64,000 nucleotides of DNA from Microbispora sp. NBC_01189 (GTDB taxonomy: Bacteria > Actinomycetota > Actinomycetes > Streptosporangiales > Streptosporangiaceae), in contig NZ_CP108581.1 in assembly GCF_036010665.1 (NCBI RefSeq), positions 193,501 through 257,500 on the forward strand, read 5' to 3'. The translations under genes were made by a program, and so were the position numbers. Below are positions 24,795 through 33,314 of the stretch, piece by piece. The notes beneath the pieces are model-generated. The model had not been told where the DNA came from. It was given only the letters and a program-made list of their open reading frames with translations, and made no database searches. Within the stretch, counting starts at the first letter, position 1, and each line of letters begins with the position of its first letter.

Positions 24795-25457
24795 ATGCTG
24801 CTGCGCCTGAGAATCGCCCTGCCGGACCGGCCTGGCGCGCTGGGCCAGGTGACCGGGGCCCTCGGCGCCGCGGGCGCCGACATCACACAGGTGACCGTTC
24901 TCGACCGGGGCGAGGGCCGCGCTCTCGACGACTTCACCGTCTACTGGCCGGACGCCGCGCCCCGGGACGACCTCGTACGGGCCCTCGACGACGTGGAGGG
25001 AGTCCGGATCGAGGGGGTCTGGAGCACGCGGGAGGCCCCCGGCACCTATCCGGAGCTGGAGATCCTCAAGTTCCTCAGCACCGCGGGCGACCGCGCGCTG
25101 GCGACTCTGATCGACTCCATGCCGGTCCTGTTCAGCGCCGACTGGGCCGCCGCGGCAACCGAGAAGGACCCGCGCGTCACCGTCTACTCCAGCTGGCGGG
25201 CGCCGGAGGAGGTGCCCTTCCCCGAGGAGACGCCGTCCCGCCCGGCGGCCTCGACGCTGCCGTCCGGCCTGCACGTGATCGTCGCGCCGCTGCCTCCGCT
25301 GGCGCTCACCCTGATGCTCGCCAGGGCCGAGGGACCGGCCTTCCACCGCAACGAGGTGCACCGGTTCACCCGGATCGTGGAGATCTTCCTGACCCTTCCC
25401 GCGATCGAGCGCGGAGCCGACCGCGCGTTCCGCAGACCGGCGGCACGGCCGTTCTGA
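24795..25457 (+). CDS. ACT-domain protein
   Basis: A 220-residue cytoplasmic protein with an N-terminal ACT domain (residues 1-80). Its start, LRIALPDRPGALGQVTGAL, is the classical ligand-binding turn for amino acids. The following VTVLDRGEGRALDDFTVYWP and DVEGVRIEGVW complete the beta-alpha-beta fold. Residues 95-205 form a GAF-like alpha/beta region (ILKFLSTAGDRALATLIDSMP, SGLHVIVAPLPP) of unknown ligand. It may sense an amino acid, but no metabolic gene is adjacent. It diverges from dusB. The start ATG follows GGGGAGG, and a TAATCT box lies further upstream. Confidence 0.75.
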   Translation: MLLRLRIALPDRPGALGQVTGALGAAGADITQVTVLDRGEGRALDDFTVYWPDAAPRDDLVRALDDVEGVRIEGVWSTREAPGTYPELEILKFLSTAGDRALATLIDSMPVLFSADWAAAATEKDPRVTVYSSWRAPEEVPFPEETPSRPAASTLPSGLHVIVAPLPPLALTLMLARAEGPAFHRNEVHRFTRIVEIFLTLPAIERGADRAFRRPAARPF

Positions 25458-25511
25458 GTACGCACACGAGCGGAAAACCCGGTACAGTAGCGACGTCGCC
25501 GCAAGGCGGAC

Positions 25512-25583
25512 GCGGAAGTGGCTCAGTGGTAGAGCATCACCTTGCCAAGGTGAGGGTCGCGGGTTCGAATCCCGTCTTCCGCT
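25512..25583 (+). tRNA. tRNA-Gly (anticodon GCC), copy 1
   Basis: A complete cloverleaf. The acceptor GCGGAAG pairs with CTTCCGC, the anticodon loop TTGCCAA gives GCC, and the T-loop is GGTTCGAATCC. CCA is not encoded. A TACAGT box lies about 24 bases upstream. An identical 72-nt copy lies at 46133. Confidence 0.97.
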
Positions 25584-25613
25584 CCGAGGGGCCGCACTTC
25601 CGGGCCTCACTCT

Positions 25614-25684
25614 GGTGGAGTGGCCGAGAGGCGAGGCAACGGCCTGCAAAGCCGTCTACACGGGTTCAAATCCCGTCTCCACCT
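25614..25684 (+). tRNA. tRNA-Cys (anticodon GCA)
   Basis: The acceptor GGTGGAG pairs with CTCCACC. The anticodon loop CCTGCAAA gives GCA, and the T-arm is CGGGTTCAAATCCCG. CCA is not encoded. It lies 30 bases after tRNA-Gly and is probably co-transcribed with it. Confidence 0.96.
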
Positions 25685-25809
25685 CTGGTTCCGACCTGAC
25701 CCACCCGGGCTCTGATCCATCGAGACAAGTCCGGGCAAGGGTTCTTCTCAACGCACGGCGCCGGGCGCACACTGAAAGAGACACGACAGGCGATTTCGGT
25801 GGAGTAGCC

Positions 25810-26523
25810 GTGCACGGTGACATGCCCGCAGCGATGCCCATGCTGTCTCGTGGCAAGCATCGCAATCCCAGCAAGGGCGCCTGCTTCATGGAGTTCGCGT
25901 CCTACCTCGCCGGTGAACGGTGGAGCGACCACCCGACGTGCACGCATCCGCTGCTCGCCGGGCTCGCCCGCCTCGTCAACGACCACACCTCGGACGCCGC
26001 CCGGCCGCGGCTGGCCGGGCTGATCCCGTCCGTCATCGGCCTGACGGGCGACGATCCGCGCCTCGACGCGCGGATCGCGCTCTGCGCCGCCACGGCCGCG
26101 CTGCCCGTCGTCGCGCACGAGCGTCAGCTCGCGATGGCCGTCTCGATCTTCTCGGCCGAGCACGTGCTCGCCGAGGTGGAGGGCCGGTCGCCCCGCGACC
26201 TCGACCCGCGCAGCAGGGAGGCGCTGGCGCAGGTGCCCGAGGCCGCCCGCTGGGCCCGCGACTTCGGGCGCGGAGTCCGCGTCTCGCCCAAGGGCTTCCG
26301 CAGGTACGCCGCGCCGAACACGGTGCAGCTCGCGGTCAGGGGCATCGCGCAGGCGTGCGTGCCCGACCCCGACACGCTGCTGCGCGACCTGCTGGCCGGC
26401 GCGATCGAGGACTGCCGGGCGCTGCTGCACGGTGGCGCCGAGCCGGCCGGGCCGGTCGCCGGGCCGGGGGTCGACCCGGCCCGCTGGGCGGACGCCTGCC
26501 GCCTCACCGGCCTGTCCGCCTGA
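25810..26523 (+). CDS. Conserved actinobacterial hypothetical protein
   Basis: A 237-residue soluble, largely helical protein. A conserved-looking block at 20-65 reads RGKHRNPSKGACFMEFASYL, then the spaced ERWSDHPTCTHPLL, which suggests a Cys/His/Asp-rich functional site. I recall such proteins in many actinomycetes with no known role. GTG 25810 is chosen because GGAG at 25801-25804 has five bases of spacing. It begins 126 bp after tRNA-Cys. The C-terminus is Pro/Gly/Ala-rich and probably disordered. Confidence 0.7.
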   Translation: MHGDMPAAMPMLSRGKHRNPSKGACFMEFASYLAGERWSDHPTCTHPLLAGLARLVNDHTSDAARPRLAGLIPSVIGLTGDDPRLDARIALCAATAALPVVAHERQLAMAVSIFSAEHVLAEVEGRSPRDLDPRSREALAQVPEAARWARDFGRGVRVSPKGFRRYAAPNTVQLAVRGIAQACVPDPDTLLRDLLAGAIEDCRALLHGGAEPAGPVAGPGVDPARWADACRLTGLSA

Positions 26524-26565
26524 CCCGCACGACCCCGGCCCTACTGACCGGCCCGGCTGATCGGC

Positions 26566-27315
26566 TCAGGCCGGGGCGGCGTCGTGGGCGGTCCGCTTCG
26601 ACGAGGCCCGCCGCGACGCCATGACCGGCCGGATCAGCAGGGCCTGGGCGAGCACGAACACGCAGAAGATCCCGAGCACCCAGCCCCAGCTCACGTCGGT
26701 CAGGTGGTGCATGCCCCGATAGAGCCGCGAAAGGCCGACCGTGAGGGCGGCCCCCGCGCCGAGCAGCCACCACAGCGCCTTCAGGATGGTGTGCCGGTGC
26801 GTGTGCAGGGTCAGCACAAGGGCGACCCCGCAGTAGAACGCCACCGCCGCGCTGGTGTGACCGGAGGGGTAGCTGGACGTCGGCGGCGCGGGGTCGAGGT
26901 GCTGCACGTGCGGCCGGGCCCGCTGCGCGAACACGGTGGCGAGCAGGAAGATCGCCGACTGCGCGCAGACTGCCGCCACCAGGAAGACCGACTCCCGCCA
27001 GCGCCCGTAGGCCAGTCGGAAGACGACGGCCATGATCGTCGTCACCACGATGATCACCGGGGTGTCGGACAGCATCGAGCCGTAGTGGGTGACCGTGTTC
27101 CAGAACGGCGTGCGCTCCTGGGCGATCTCACGGCTGACCGCCTCGTCCTGGGCGATGAGCGACGAGTGCTCCAGGACCCTGGTGAGCAGCAGGCCCAGCC
27201 CCAGGGTGACCAGGGCCATGAGCGTGAGCGGAAGCAGGATGCGCCGGGCCACCTCGGCCGCCGTCGAGGACGACGGCGTGTGAGCGGCGGGGCGGCGTTC
27301 ACGAACGGTGACCAA
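26566..27315 (-). CDS. PAP2-family membrane phosphatase (first of two), TTG start
   Basis: A 249-residue membrane protein with six hydrophobic helices. The three phosphatase motifs are QRARPHVQ near 132, SYPSGHTSAAVAF near 150 and SRLYRGMHHLTDV near 206, so the catalytic His residues are present. Such enzymes dephosphorylate lipid phosphates, for example undecaprenyl pyrophosphate or phosphatidic acid. The start is TTG 27315 behind GGAGG with five-base spacing. The start overlaps the end of the upstream PAP2 gene by 17 bp, so the two are coupled. Confidence 0.85.
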   Translation of the reverse strand: MVTVRERRPAAHTPSSSTAAEVARRILLPLTLMALVTLGLGLLLTRVLEHSSLIAQDEAVSREIAQERTPFWNTVTHYGSMLSDTPVIIVVTTIMAVVFRLAYGRWRESVFLVAAVCAQSAIFLLATVFAQRARPHVQHLDPAPPTSSYPSGHTSAAVAFYCGVALVLTLHTHRHTILKALWWLLGAGAALTVGLSRLYRGMHHLTDVSWGWVLGIFCVFVLAQALLIRPVMASRRASSKRTAHDAAPA

Positions 27316-28069
27316 CTCGTCCTCCTTGGGGGGTGATCTGCCTCTTCGTCTCCGGCCCGACGCCTTCCCGTAAGGGCTGGGCGGGCCGGCGTCCGACCTC
27401 TCTTCGCCAGGTCTCGAAGGCGGCGCAGGTGACCGCGACCACGGCCACGCCGACCACCAGCCCGCCCACGACGTCGCTGAACCAGTGGACGCCGAGCGCG
27501 ATCCGGCTGAAGCCGACCAGCAGCGGGATCAGCACCGCGAGCGTCCACGCGACCGCGCGCCCGCGTCGCCGTACGAGCGGCAGGACGAGCAGCAGCAGGA
27601 TCCCGGCCCCGAGCGTGGCGTTGACCGTGTGCCCCGAGGGGAACGACGCGCCGGGGGCGATGGCGACGGGGTCGGGCAGGTGCGGCCTGGCCCGCGCGAC
27701 CACGACCTTCAGCGCGAGGCCGAGCAGCCCGCCGACGGTGATCGTGGTGCCCGCCCACAGAGCCAGGTGGTAGGCGCGCCGCCAGACCAGCCACGCCACC
27801 GCGGCGCCCACGGCGATCCGCCAGGTCCACGGCTGGAAGACGTCGCTGACCAGCCGCATGAACTGGGCGAAACCCGGGTTCGCGTACGCGTAGGCGTGCA
27901 GGTTGTGCGCCGCGCCCTCGTCGATCCGGGTGAGCGGCCCGAAGGAGGTCTTCACGAAGACGAGCAGCACCGTGAACGGCACCCCGATCAGCGCCAGTGC
28001 CGCGACCGCCACCGTGAGCCGCAGGCCCAGCCTGCTCTGCGGGTCGAACCGCCTGCGCAACCAGTTCAT
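27299..28069 (-). CDS. PAP2-family membrane phosphatase (second of two)
   Basis: A 256-residue membrane protein. It has KVVVARARPHL near 128, ASFPSGHTVNA near 147 and SRIALGVHWFSDVVGG near 197, so the PAP2 active site is complete. It differs clearly from its downstream neighbour, so this is an old duplication or two separate substrates. The ATG overlaps the stop of the YihY-like gene as ATGA (28066-28069), so the three genes form one coupled operon. The substrate is presumably a lipid phosphate on the outer face of the membrane. Confidence 0.85.
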   Translation of the reverse strand: MNWLRRRFDPQSRLGLRLTVAVAALALIGVPFTVLLVFVKTSFGPLTRIDEGAAHNLHAYAYANPGFAQFMRLVSDVFQPWTWRIAVGAAVAWLVWRRAYHLALWAGTTITVGGLLGLALKVVVARARPHLPDPVAIAPGASFPSGHTVNATLGAGILLLLVLPLVRRRGRAVAWTLAVLIPLLVGFSRIALGVHWFSDVVGGLVVGVAVVAVTCAAFETWRREVGRRPAQPLREGVGPETKRQITPQGGRVGHRS

Positions 28070-29067
28070 CGGCCACTCCCCACCGGCTGCTGCTCCCGCT
28101 CCGGGACCCGGGCGACGGTGCCGGGGTCGGGTGCGGCCGGCTCGCCGCAGCCCGCCCGGCAGGCCTCCAGCTGCGCGCTGAAGGCGAGGCCGAGGAAGAG
28201 GGCCATCGAGCTCAGGAACGACCACAGCAGCAGTGCCATGACCGCCGTGAGCGGGCCGTACGTCGCCCCGAAGGTGCCGCTGCTCGCGGTGTAGAGGGCC
28301 AGCAGCCAGGTGAAGAGGGTCCACAGCAGCACCGCGACCGTCGCCCCGACCGCCAGCCAGGTGTGGCCGGGCTGCTTGCGCCGGGGCGAGGAGCCGAAGA
28401 GGACCGAGATCGACAGGACGGCGAGCAGGAAGCCGATCGGCCAGCGCAGCCAGCCGAACAGGCGCTGCGTCGTGTCGCTCCAGTGGTACACCTGGGCCGC
28501 CGCGTCGCCGACCGCCCCGCCGCCGACCAGGATGACGAACCCGACGCTCATGAAGACGCCCGCCGTGACGGCCATCAGCAGCGCCCGGCCGTACTTCGCC
28601 TTGAAGGGCCGGTCGCGCTCCATGCCGTAGATGCGGTTCGCCCCGCGCTCGAACTGGCCCATGGCCGTGGTCAGCGCCACCAGCGCGGTCAGCAGACCGA
28701 ACCACAGCGCGAGCTTTCCCCCGGCGCCCGAGGCGTGGTGGCTCTGGTCGAGCGTCTCCCGGATCACCTGCGAGCCGGCACCCGGGGTCAGCCGCCGCAG
28801 GGTGAGCTCGAGCAGCCGTCCCAGCTGTTCCTGGTGGACGACCGAGCTCAGCCCCACGATCGCGATGGCGCCGGGGATGATCGCAAGGCACACCTGGAAC
28901 GCCAGCGCGCGGGCGTTGCTCGTGCCGTCGCCGTACCTGAAGCGCACGAACGAGTCGCGGATCAGGTGCCAGCCGCCGTAGTGCCGCATCGCGACGTAGG
29001 CGTCGTCGGCCGACAACTCCTCGCCGCCCATGCTCCGGGTCTCCGGTACCGGGGTCGCGGTTCCCAT
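28066..29067 (-). CDS. YihY/BrkB-family inner membrane protein
   Basis: A 333-residue membrane protein. After a cytoplasmic N-terminus (to about 40), hydrophobic helices match the YihY/virulence factor BrkB family (once misnamed RNase BN). Markers are RALAFQVCLAIIPGAIAIVG near 58, ANRIYGMERDRPFKAKYGRAL near 146 and FGATYGPLTAVMALLLWSFL near 264. The family's function is not settled. It heads a three-gene operon with two lipid phosphatases, which suggests a role in envelope lipid handling. ATG 29067 is chosen because it gives the family's usual N-terminus. Confidence 0.85.
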   Translation of the reverse strand: MGTATPVPETRSMGGEELSADDAYVAMRHYGGWHLIRDSFVRFRYGDGTSNARALAFQVCLAIIPGAIAIVGLSSVVHQEQLGRLLELTLRRLTPGAGSQVIRETLDQSHHASGAGGKLALWFGLLTALVALTTAMGQFERGANRIYGMERDRPFKAKYGRALLMAVTAGVFMSVGFVILVGGGAVGDAAAQVYHWSDTTQRLFGWLRWPIGFLLAVLSISVLFGSSPRRKQPGHTWLAVGATVAVLLWTLFTWLLALYTASSGTFGATYGPLTAVMALLLWSFLSSMALFLGLAFSAQLEACRAGCGEPAAPDPGTVARVPEREQQPVGSGR

Positions 29068-29201
29068 GTGAGTCCTCACGTCGTCAGGGGGTGAGGACCA
29101 CCGGAGGCCGGGTCGCGGGCCGGCCTCCGGCGGTCCCCGCAGGCCCACCGACTACCCCGATCACGGCGCTCGGAACATCATCCGCCGCGGCGGGCGTACG
29201 G

Positions 29202-29924
29202 TCACAGGACGGCGCAGCCGACCCGGACGGCGATCCGGGGCGACCAGCGGCCGGAGATCACGTCCTGCGCCTGGGCGTAGGCGTTGGCCGGACGGCCGGC
29301 CCCGGCGCAGTCGAACACGCCGGTCTTCTTGCCGAAGCTGCCGCCGGCGTAGCCGCTGTGGGCGCTCGCGTTCACCGTGCCGCTCCAGTAGAGCCTGCCG
29401 GTGGTGTACCGGATGTAGAGGCGCACCTGGCCGAGGTTGTAGTGGTCGCCGTTGATCTTGAGGCGCGGGATGTCGTCGACGGAGGTGCTGGTGGAGGTGC
29501 CGTCGCCGTTGTCCACCGGCGGCACGGTGTAGCGGCTGATCCAGAGCCGCGCCGAGACCCTGCGGTCGGCGGCCCTGCCGTTGTCGGCGGCGGCCTGCGA
29601 CCGGACGGCCGGGGTGACGCAGACGTCGTCGCCGGTGAAGGCCTCGCGCCAGACGTAGCCGGTCGTGCAGGTATGCGGGCCGTACGCGCCGGAGGTCCAG
29701 CGGGAGGCCTTCGCGGCGTTGTCGGCCTGGGTCTGGGTCCGGGTCGCCGAGGTGACGCAGACGACGTCGCCGGTGCGGGCCTCGCGCCACACGTAGCCCT
29801 GGAGGCAGGTGTCCGGGCCGAAGTCGCCGGTCGCGGCGGCCGGGCCGGCCATGAGCGTGACGGGGGCGGTGACGGCCAGACCGGCGATCGTGGCGGCGGC
29901 CAGACCGAGCAGGGTGCGCTTCAT
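29202..29924 (-). CDS. Secreted protein with two Cys-containing GYVWREA repeats
   Basis: A 240-residue exported protein. The Sec signal peptide (MKRTLLGLAAATIAGLAVTA..., cleavage near AAA at 31) is followed by two 43-residue repeats. Each has the form G-x-x-TCxxGYVWREAxTGDxVCV, at about 36-78 and 80-122, with paired Cys likely to form disulfides. The C-terminal 100 residues are strand-rich (GDHYNLGQVRLYIRYTTGRL) and end with a Cys. Repeats of this form recur in secreted actinobacterial proteins of unknown role. The AGGAG site is six bases from the ATG. It stands alone. Confidence 0.75.
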   Translation of the reverse strand: MKRTLLGLAAATIAGLAVTAPVTLMAGPAAATGDFGPDTCLQGYVWREARTGDVVCVTSATRTQTQADNAAKASRWTSGAYGPHTCTTGYVWREAFTGDDVCVTPAVRSQAAADNGRAADRRVSARLWISRYTVPPVDNGDGTSTSTSVDDIPRLKINGDHYNLGQVRLYIRYTTGRLYWSGTVNASAHSGYAGGSFGKKTGVFDCAGAGRPANAYAQAQDVISGRWSPRIAVRVGCAVL

Positions 29925-30130
29925 GACGATCTCCTGAAGTGTCCGGGGTGCGGGTGCTGTTCGGATCTCCCGATCCGGCCGTCGCCGCCGGGAGGATGCG
30001 TCTTATTGATAGGCGCGCCCGCCTGCACGTCTCTTGACACCCGCTTGCCGGAAGCAGCCGCAAGCCGCCGCAAGCGTCCCGCAAGCGCCCCCGGGAGCGC
30101 CCCCCGGGCGCTCAGTAGTTGTGCGCCCGG

Positions 30131-30853
30131 CTATCGACTGAAGGAACCGGTGAGCCAGACGTATCCGGCGAAGCGGCCGGTGACCCGCTCGCGGCGGTAG
30201 GAGTAGAGATCGGCCGTCTCGATCGTGCACCGGGGGTCGTGCCGCACGTCGGCGACCCCGGCGCGGGCGAGCTGGGCCGCGATCCCGGCCCGGATGTCGA
30301 GCGCGGGCGTGCCGTGCCGGGTGCGCGACCACGTCTCCGGCACCCGGGCGGCCACCCGCTCGCGCAGGTCCTCCGGCACCTCGTAGCACAGCCCGCAGGC
30401 CGAGGGCCCGATTACGGCGACCATCCGCGCCGGCTCGGCGCCCCGGGCCGCCATCGCCTCGACCAGGGCGGGCACCACCCCCGCCTCGGTGCCGGGCCGT
30501 CCCGAGTGCGCGCCGCCCACCAGGCCGGCCACCGGGTCGGCCAGGAGCACGGGCGCGCAGTCGGCGACCAGCACCGCCAGCCCGAGCCCGGGCCGGTCGG
30601 TGAGGATCCCGTCCAGGGCCGGCGGGTCCGCCCCGAACGGCGCGCCGGCGTAGGCGACGTCCGTCCCGTGGACCTGGCGCATGAACACCACCCGGTCGAG
30701 CCCGAGCTCGGCGGCGGTCTTCGCGCGGTTCTCGGCGACCGCCGCCGGGTCGTCCCCCACCGCCCCGCCGAGGTTGCGCGTGCCGTACGGCCCGGTGCTC
30801 ACGCCGCCGTGCCGGTCGGTGAAGGCCATCTCGACCCCGTCGATCGCAATCAC
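30131..30853 (-). CDS. pgeF: PgeF/YfiH-like multicopper polyphenol oxidase-fold protein (peptidoglycan editing factor)
   Basis: A 240-residue cytoplasmic protein of the YfiH/PgeF family, which hydrolyses mis-incorporated amino acids in peptidoglycan precursors. Markers are DRHGGVSTGPYGTRNLG near residues 13-29, the metal ligands MRQVHGTDV near 59, VADCAPVLL near 97 and a GGAHSGRPGTEAGVV segment near 113. Most members read AHAGWRG there, so this loop is somewhat unusual. FIGPSACGLCYEVP-like residues are near 148. The GTG at 30853 has no ribosome site, but TACGCT lies six bases upstream, fitting a leaderless transcript. Confidence 0.85.
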   Translation of the reverse strand: MIAIDGVEMAFTDRHGGVSTGPYGTRNLGGAVGDDPAAVAENRAKTAAELGLDRVVFMRQVHGTDVAYAGAPFGADPPALDGILTDRPGLGLAVLVADCAPVLLADPVAGLVGGAHSGRPGTEAGVVPALVEAMAARGAEPARMVAVIGPSACGLCYEVPEDLRERVAARVPETWSRTRHGTPALDIRAGIAAQLARAGVADVRHDPRCTIETADLYSYRRERVTGRFAGYVWLTGSFSR

Positions 30854-30859
30854 GGCTTC

Positions 30860-30865
30860 AGCGTA
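30860..30865 (-). promoter_or_regulatory. -10 box (TACGCT) of pgeF, leaderless layout
   Basis: TACGCT on the minus strand ends six bases before the GTG at 30853. No Shine-Dalgarno lies between. Confidence 0.5.
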
Positions 30866-30949
30866 CGGCCGGCGTCCCGCTTCGGGGGACTCGCCGGTAG
30901 GGATCTCGGAACCTGGCAGTACGTTTGCGGCCGACGGAAGGAGCGGGGA

Positions 30950-32002
30950 GTGCGCGCGGTGGTGTACGAGGAGTTCGGCGGGCGGCCCGAGGTGCGCCGG
31001 GTGGCGGACCCGGTCGCGCCGCCGCACGGCGTGGTGATCAGGGTCGAGGCGACCGGGATGTGCCGCAGCGACTGGCACGGGTGGATGGGGCACGACGCGG
31101 ACATCACCGTGCTGCCGCACGTGCCGGGGCACGAACTGGCCGGGGTGGTGGAGACGGCGGGCCCGGAGGTGACCGGCTGGCGGCCGGGCGACCGGGTGAT
31201 GGTGCCGTTCATCTGCGCCTGCGGACGCTGCCGCGAGTGCCTGAGCGGCAACCAGCAGGTGTGCGAGCGCCAGACCCAGCCCGGTTTCACTCACTGGGGA
31301 TCGTTCGCCGAACTGGTGGCGATCGACCACGCCGACGTGAACCTCGTCCCGTTGCCCGCCGGCATGTCCTTCGCCACCGCGGCGAGCCTGGGCTGCCGGT
31401 TCGCCACCGCGTTCCGGGCCGTCGTGGAGCGGGGCGGCGTGCGGGCCGACCAGTGGCTCGCCGTACACGGCTGCGGCGGGGTCGGGCTCTCCGCCGTGAT
31501 GATCGGCGCCGCCGTGGGGGCGCGCGTCGTCGCCGTGGACGTCTCCCCCGCCGCGCTCGATCTGGCCCGTCGGTTCGGCGCGGCCGAGTGCGTCCTGCTC
31601 CGGGGCGGCTCCACTCCGGAGGAGTCGGCGTCCCTGGTCAGGGCGGCGACCGGCGGCGGGGCCGCGGTCTCCGTCGACGCCCTGGGCGACGCCGCGACGT
31701 GCGCCGCGTCGATTGCGGGCCTGCGCCGGAGGGGCCGCCACGTGCAGGTGGGCCTGCTGCCCGGGGAGACCGCGCTGCCGATGGGCCGGGTGATCGCGCA
31801 CGAGCTGGAGATCACGGGCAGCCACGGTATGGCCGCCCACGCCTATCCCCCGATGCTGGAGCTGATCACGGAGGGCGTGCTCCGGCCCGACCTGCTCGTG
31901 ACCCGGACGATCGGCCTGGAGGACGCCCCGGAGGTGCTGACCCGGCCCGGGACGTCCGCCGGCGTGACGGTGATCCTCCCGCAGCCCGCCAGGGCGGCCT
32001 AG
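30950..32002 (+). CDS. Zinc-dependent alcohol dehydrogenase family protein
   Basis: A 350-residue medium-chain dehydrogenase. The catalytic zinc ligands are in GMCRSDWHGW near 38 and GHELAGVVE near 63. The structural zinc site CACGRCRECLSGNQQVC spans 88-104 with four Cys. The Rossmann motif VHGCGGVGLSAVMIG is near 166, and AVDVSPAALDLARRFGA matches NAD(P) binding. It should oxidise or reduce an alcohol or aldehyde; the substrate is not predictable. GTG 30950 sits six bases after GGAAGGAG. The last four bases overlap the stop of the convergent glgM. Confidence 0.9.
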   Translation: MRAVVYEEFGGRPEVRRVADPVAPPHGVVIRVEATGMCRSDWHGWMGHDADITVLPHVPGHELAGVVETAGPEVTGWRPGDRVMVPFICACGRCRECLSGNQQVCERQTQPGFTHWGSFAELVAIDHADVNLVPLPAGMSFATAASLGCRFATAFRAVVERGGVRADQWLAVHGCGGVGLSAVMIGAAVGARVVAVDVSPAALDLARRFGAAECVLLRGGSTPEESASLVRAATGGGAAVSVDALGDAATCAASIAGLRRRGRHVQVGLLPGETALPMGRVIAHELEITGSHGMAAHAYPPMLELITEGVLRPDLLVTRTIGLEDAPEVLTRPGTSAGVTVILPQPARAA

Positions 32003-33180
32003 AGCGCGGTCAGCCCGGTGTAGAGGGCCTGGGTCCGCTCGGCGATGCGGGCCCAGGAGAAGTGCTCGACCGCGCGCACGCGGCCGGCTTCGCCCATCGA
32101 GGCCGCGCGGCCGGGATCGCCGAGCAGCGCGTTCACCCGCTCGGCCAGCGCCGCGGCGAACACCTCGGGGTCGCGCGGCTCGCCGTCCCGCCCCTGGTCG
32201 ATCGGGACGAGCAGGCCCGTCTCGCCGTCGGCGACGACTTCGGGGATGCCGCCCGTCGCGGTCGCGACGACGGCGGTCTCGCACGCCATCGCCTCCAGGT
32301 TCACGATGCCCATCGGCTCGTACACCGAGGGGCAGACGAACACGGCGGCGTGGGTCAGGATCTGGATCACCTCGGGCCGGGGCAGCATCTCGGAGATCCA
32401 CACCACGCCCTTGCGGGAGGCCGACAGCTCGCGGACCAGCCCGCTGACCTCCTCGGCGATCTCCGGGGTGTCCGGCGCGCCCGCGCACAGCACGATCTGC
32501 GCCTCGGGGGCGAACGACCGGGCCGCGTGGAGCAGGTGGACCAGGCCCTTCTGCCGGGTGATCCGGCCGACGAAGACTACGTACGGCACGGCCGGGTCGA
32601 TACCGTGCCGGATCAGCGCCCCGGTGCCGCGCGACGGCGCGTACTCCTCGGTGTCGATGCCGTTGTGGATCACCTGCACGCGGTCCGCGGGGACGTCGGG
32701 GTAGGCCGTCAGCACGTCGCGGCGCATGCCCTCGGAGACCGCGATGATCGCGTCGGCGGCGTGCAGCGCGGTCCGCTCCGCCCACGACGACAGCGTGTAG
32801 CCGCCGCCGAGCTGCTCGGCCTTCCACGGGCGCAGCGGCTCCAGGCTATGCGTGGTGACCACGTGCGGCACGCCGTACAGCATCTTCGCGACGTGACCCG
32901 CGAAGTTGGCGTACCAGGTGTGGCTGTGCACGACGTCGGCACCCTCGCAGCCGGCCGCCATCTCGACGTCGACGCCGAGCACCTGGAGAGCGGCGTTCGC
33001 GCCGGTCAGGCCGCCGGGCACCGCGTACGCCCGGACACCCGGCTCCTCGCGCGGCGCGCCGAAGCACCGCACCCGGACGTCGGCCAGCCGGCGGAGCTCC
33101 CGCGCGAGGTACTCGACATGGACTCCGGCACCGCCGTACACCTCGGGCGGATACTCACGGCTCAGCAGATCGACACGCAT
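31999..33180 (-). CDS. glgM: Glycogen/alpha-maltose-1-phosphate synthase (GlgM/GlgA type)
   Basis: A 393-residue GT4-type glycosyltransferase. The N-terminal [20 protein letters not shown] is the actinobacterial glycogen-synthase signature. [18 protein letters not shown] near 200 and [20 protein letters not shown] near 300 carry the donor-binding E-x7-E motif. In Mycobacterium the orthologue next to and divergent from glgC makes alpha-maltose-1-phosphate from ADP-glucose and glucose-1-phosphate, and this gene has the same arrangement. The product feeds GlgE-dependent alpha-glucan synthesis. A TAAGCT box lies six bases before the ATG, so it may be leaderless. Confidence 0.9.
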   Translation of the reverse strand: MRVDLLSREYPPEVYGGAGVHVEYLARELRRLADVRVRCFGAPREEPGVRAYAVPGGLTGANAALQVLGVDVEMAAGCEGADVVHSHTWYANFAGHVAKMLYGVPHVVTTHSLEPLRPWKAEQLGGGYTLSSWAERTALHAADAIIAVSEGMRRDVLTAYPDVPADRVQVIHNGIDTEEYAPSRGTGALIRHGIDPAVPYVVFVGRITRQKGLVHLLHAARSFAPEAQIVLCAGAPDTPEIAEEVSGLVRELSASRKGVVWISEMLPRPEVIQILTHAAVFVCPSVYEPMGIVNLEAMACETAVVATATGGIPEVVADGETGLLVPIDQGRDGEPRDPEVFAAALAERVNALLGDPGRAASMGEAGRVRAVEHFSWARIAERTQALYTGLTAL

Positions 33181-33186
33181 ACGAGG

Positions 33187-33192
33187 AGCTTA
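33187..33192 (-). promoter_or_regulatory. -10 box (TAAGCT) of glgM, leaderless layout
   Basis: TAAGCT on the minus strand ends six bases before the glgM ATG at 33180. The divergent glgC has the mirrored layout. Confidence 0.5.
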
Positions 33193-33301
33193 GGCCGGGC
33201 GTGGCCGGGCAGGGCGCCCGGGAGGTCACACGACGCCCGGTCACGACCGAAATGTTCACTATTTGCCGGTGCGCATGGTGTTTGTTGGGCGTTCGGCGGG
33301 T

Positions 33302-33307
33302 TAAGGT
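33302..33307 (+). promoter_or_regulatory. -10 box (TAAGGT) of glgC, leaderless layout
   Basis: TAAGGT ends seven bases before the ATG at 33315, with no ribosome site between. No clear -35 box is visible. Confidence 0.5.
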
Positions 33308-33314
33308 CCTGCCT

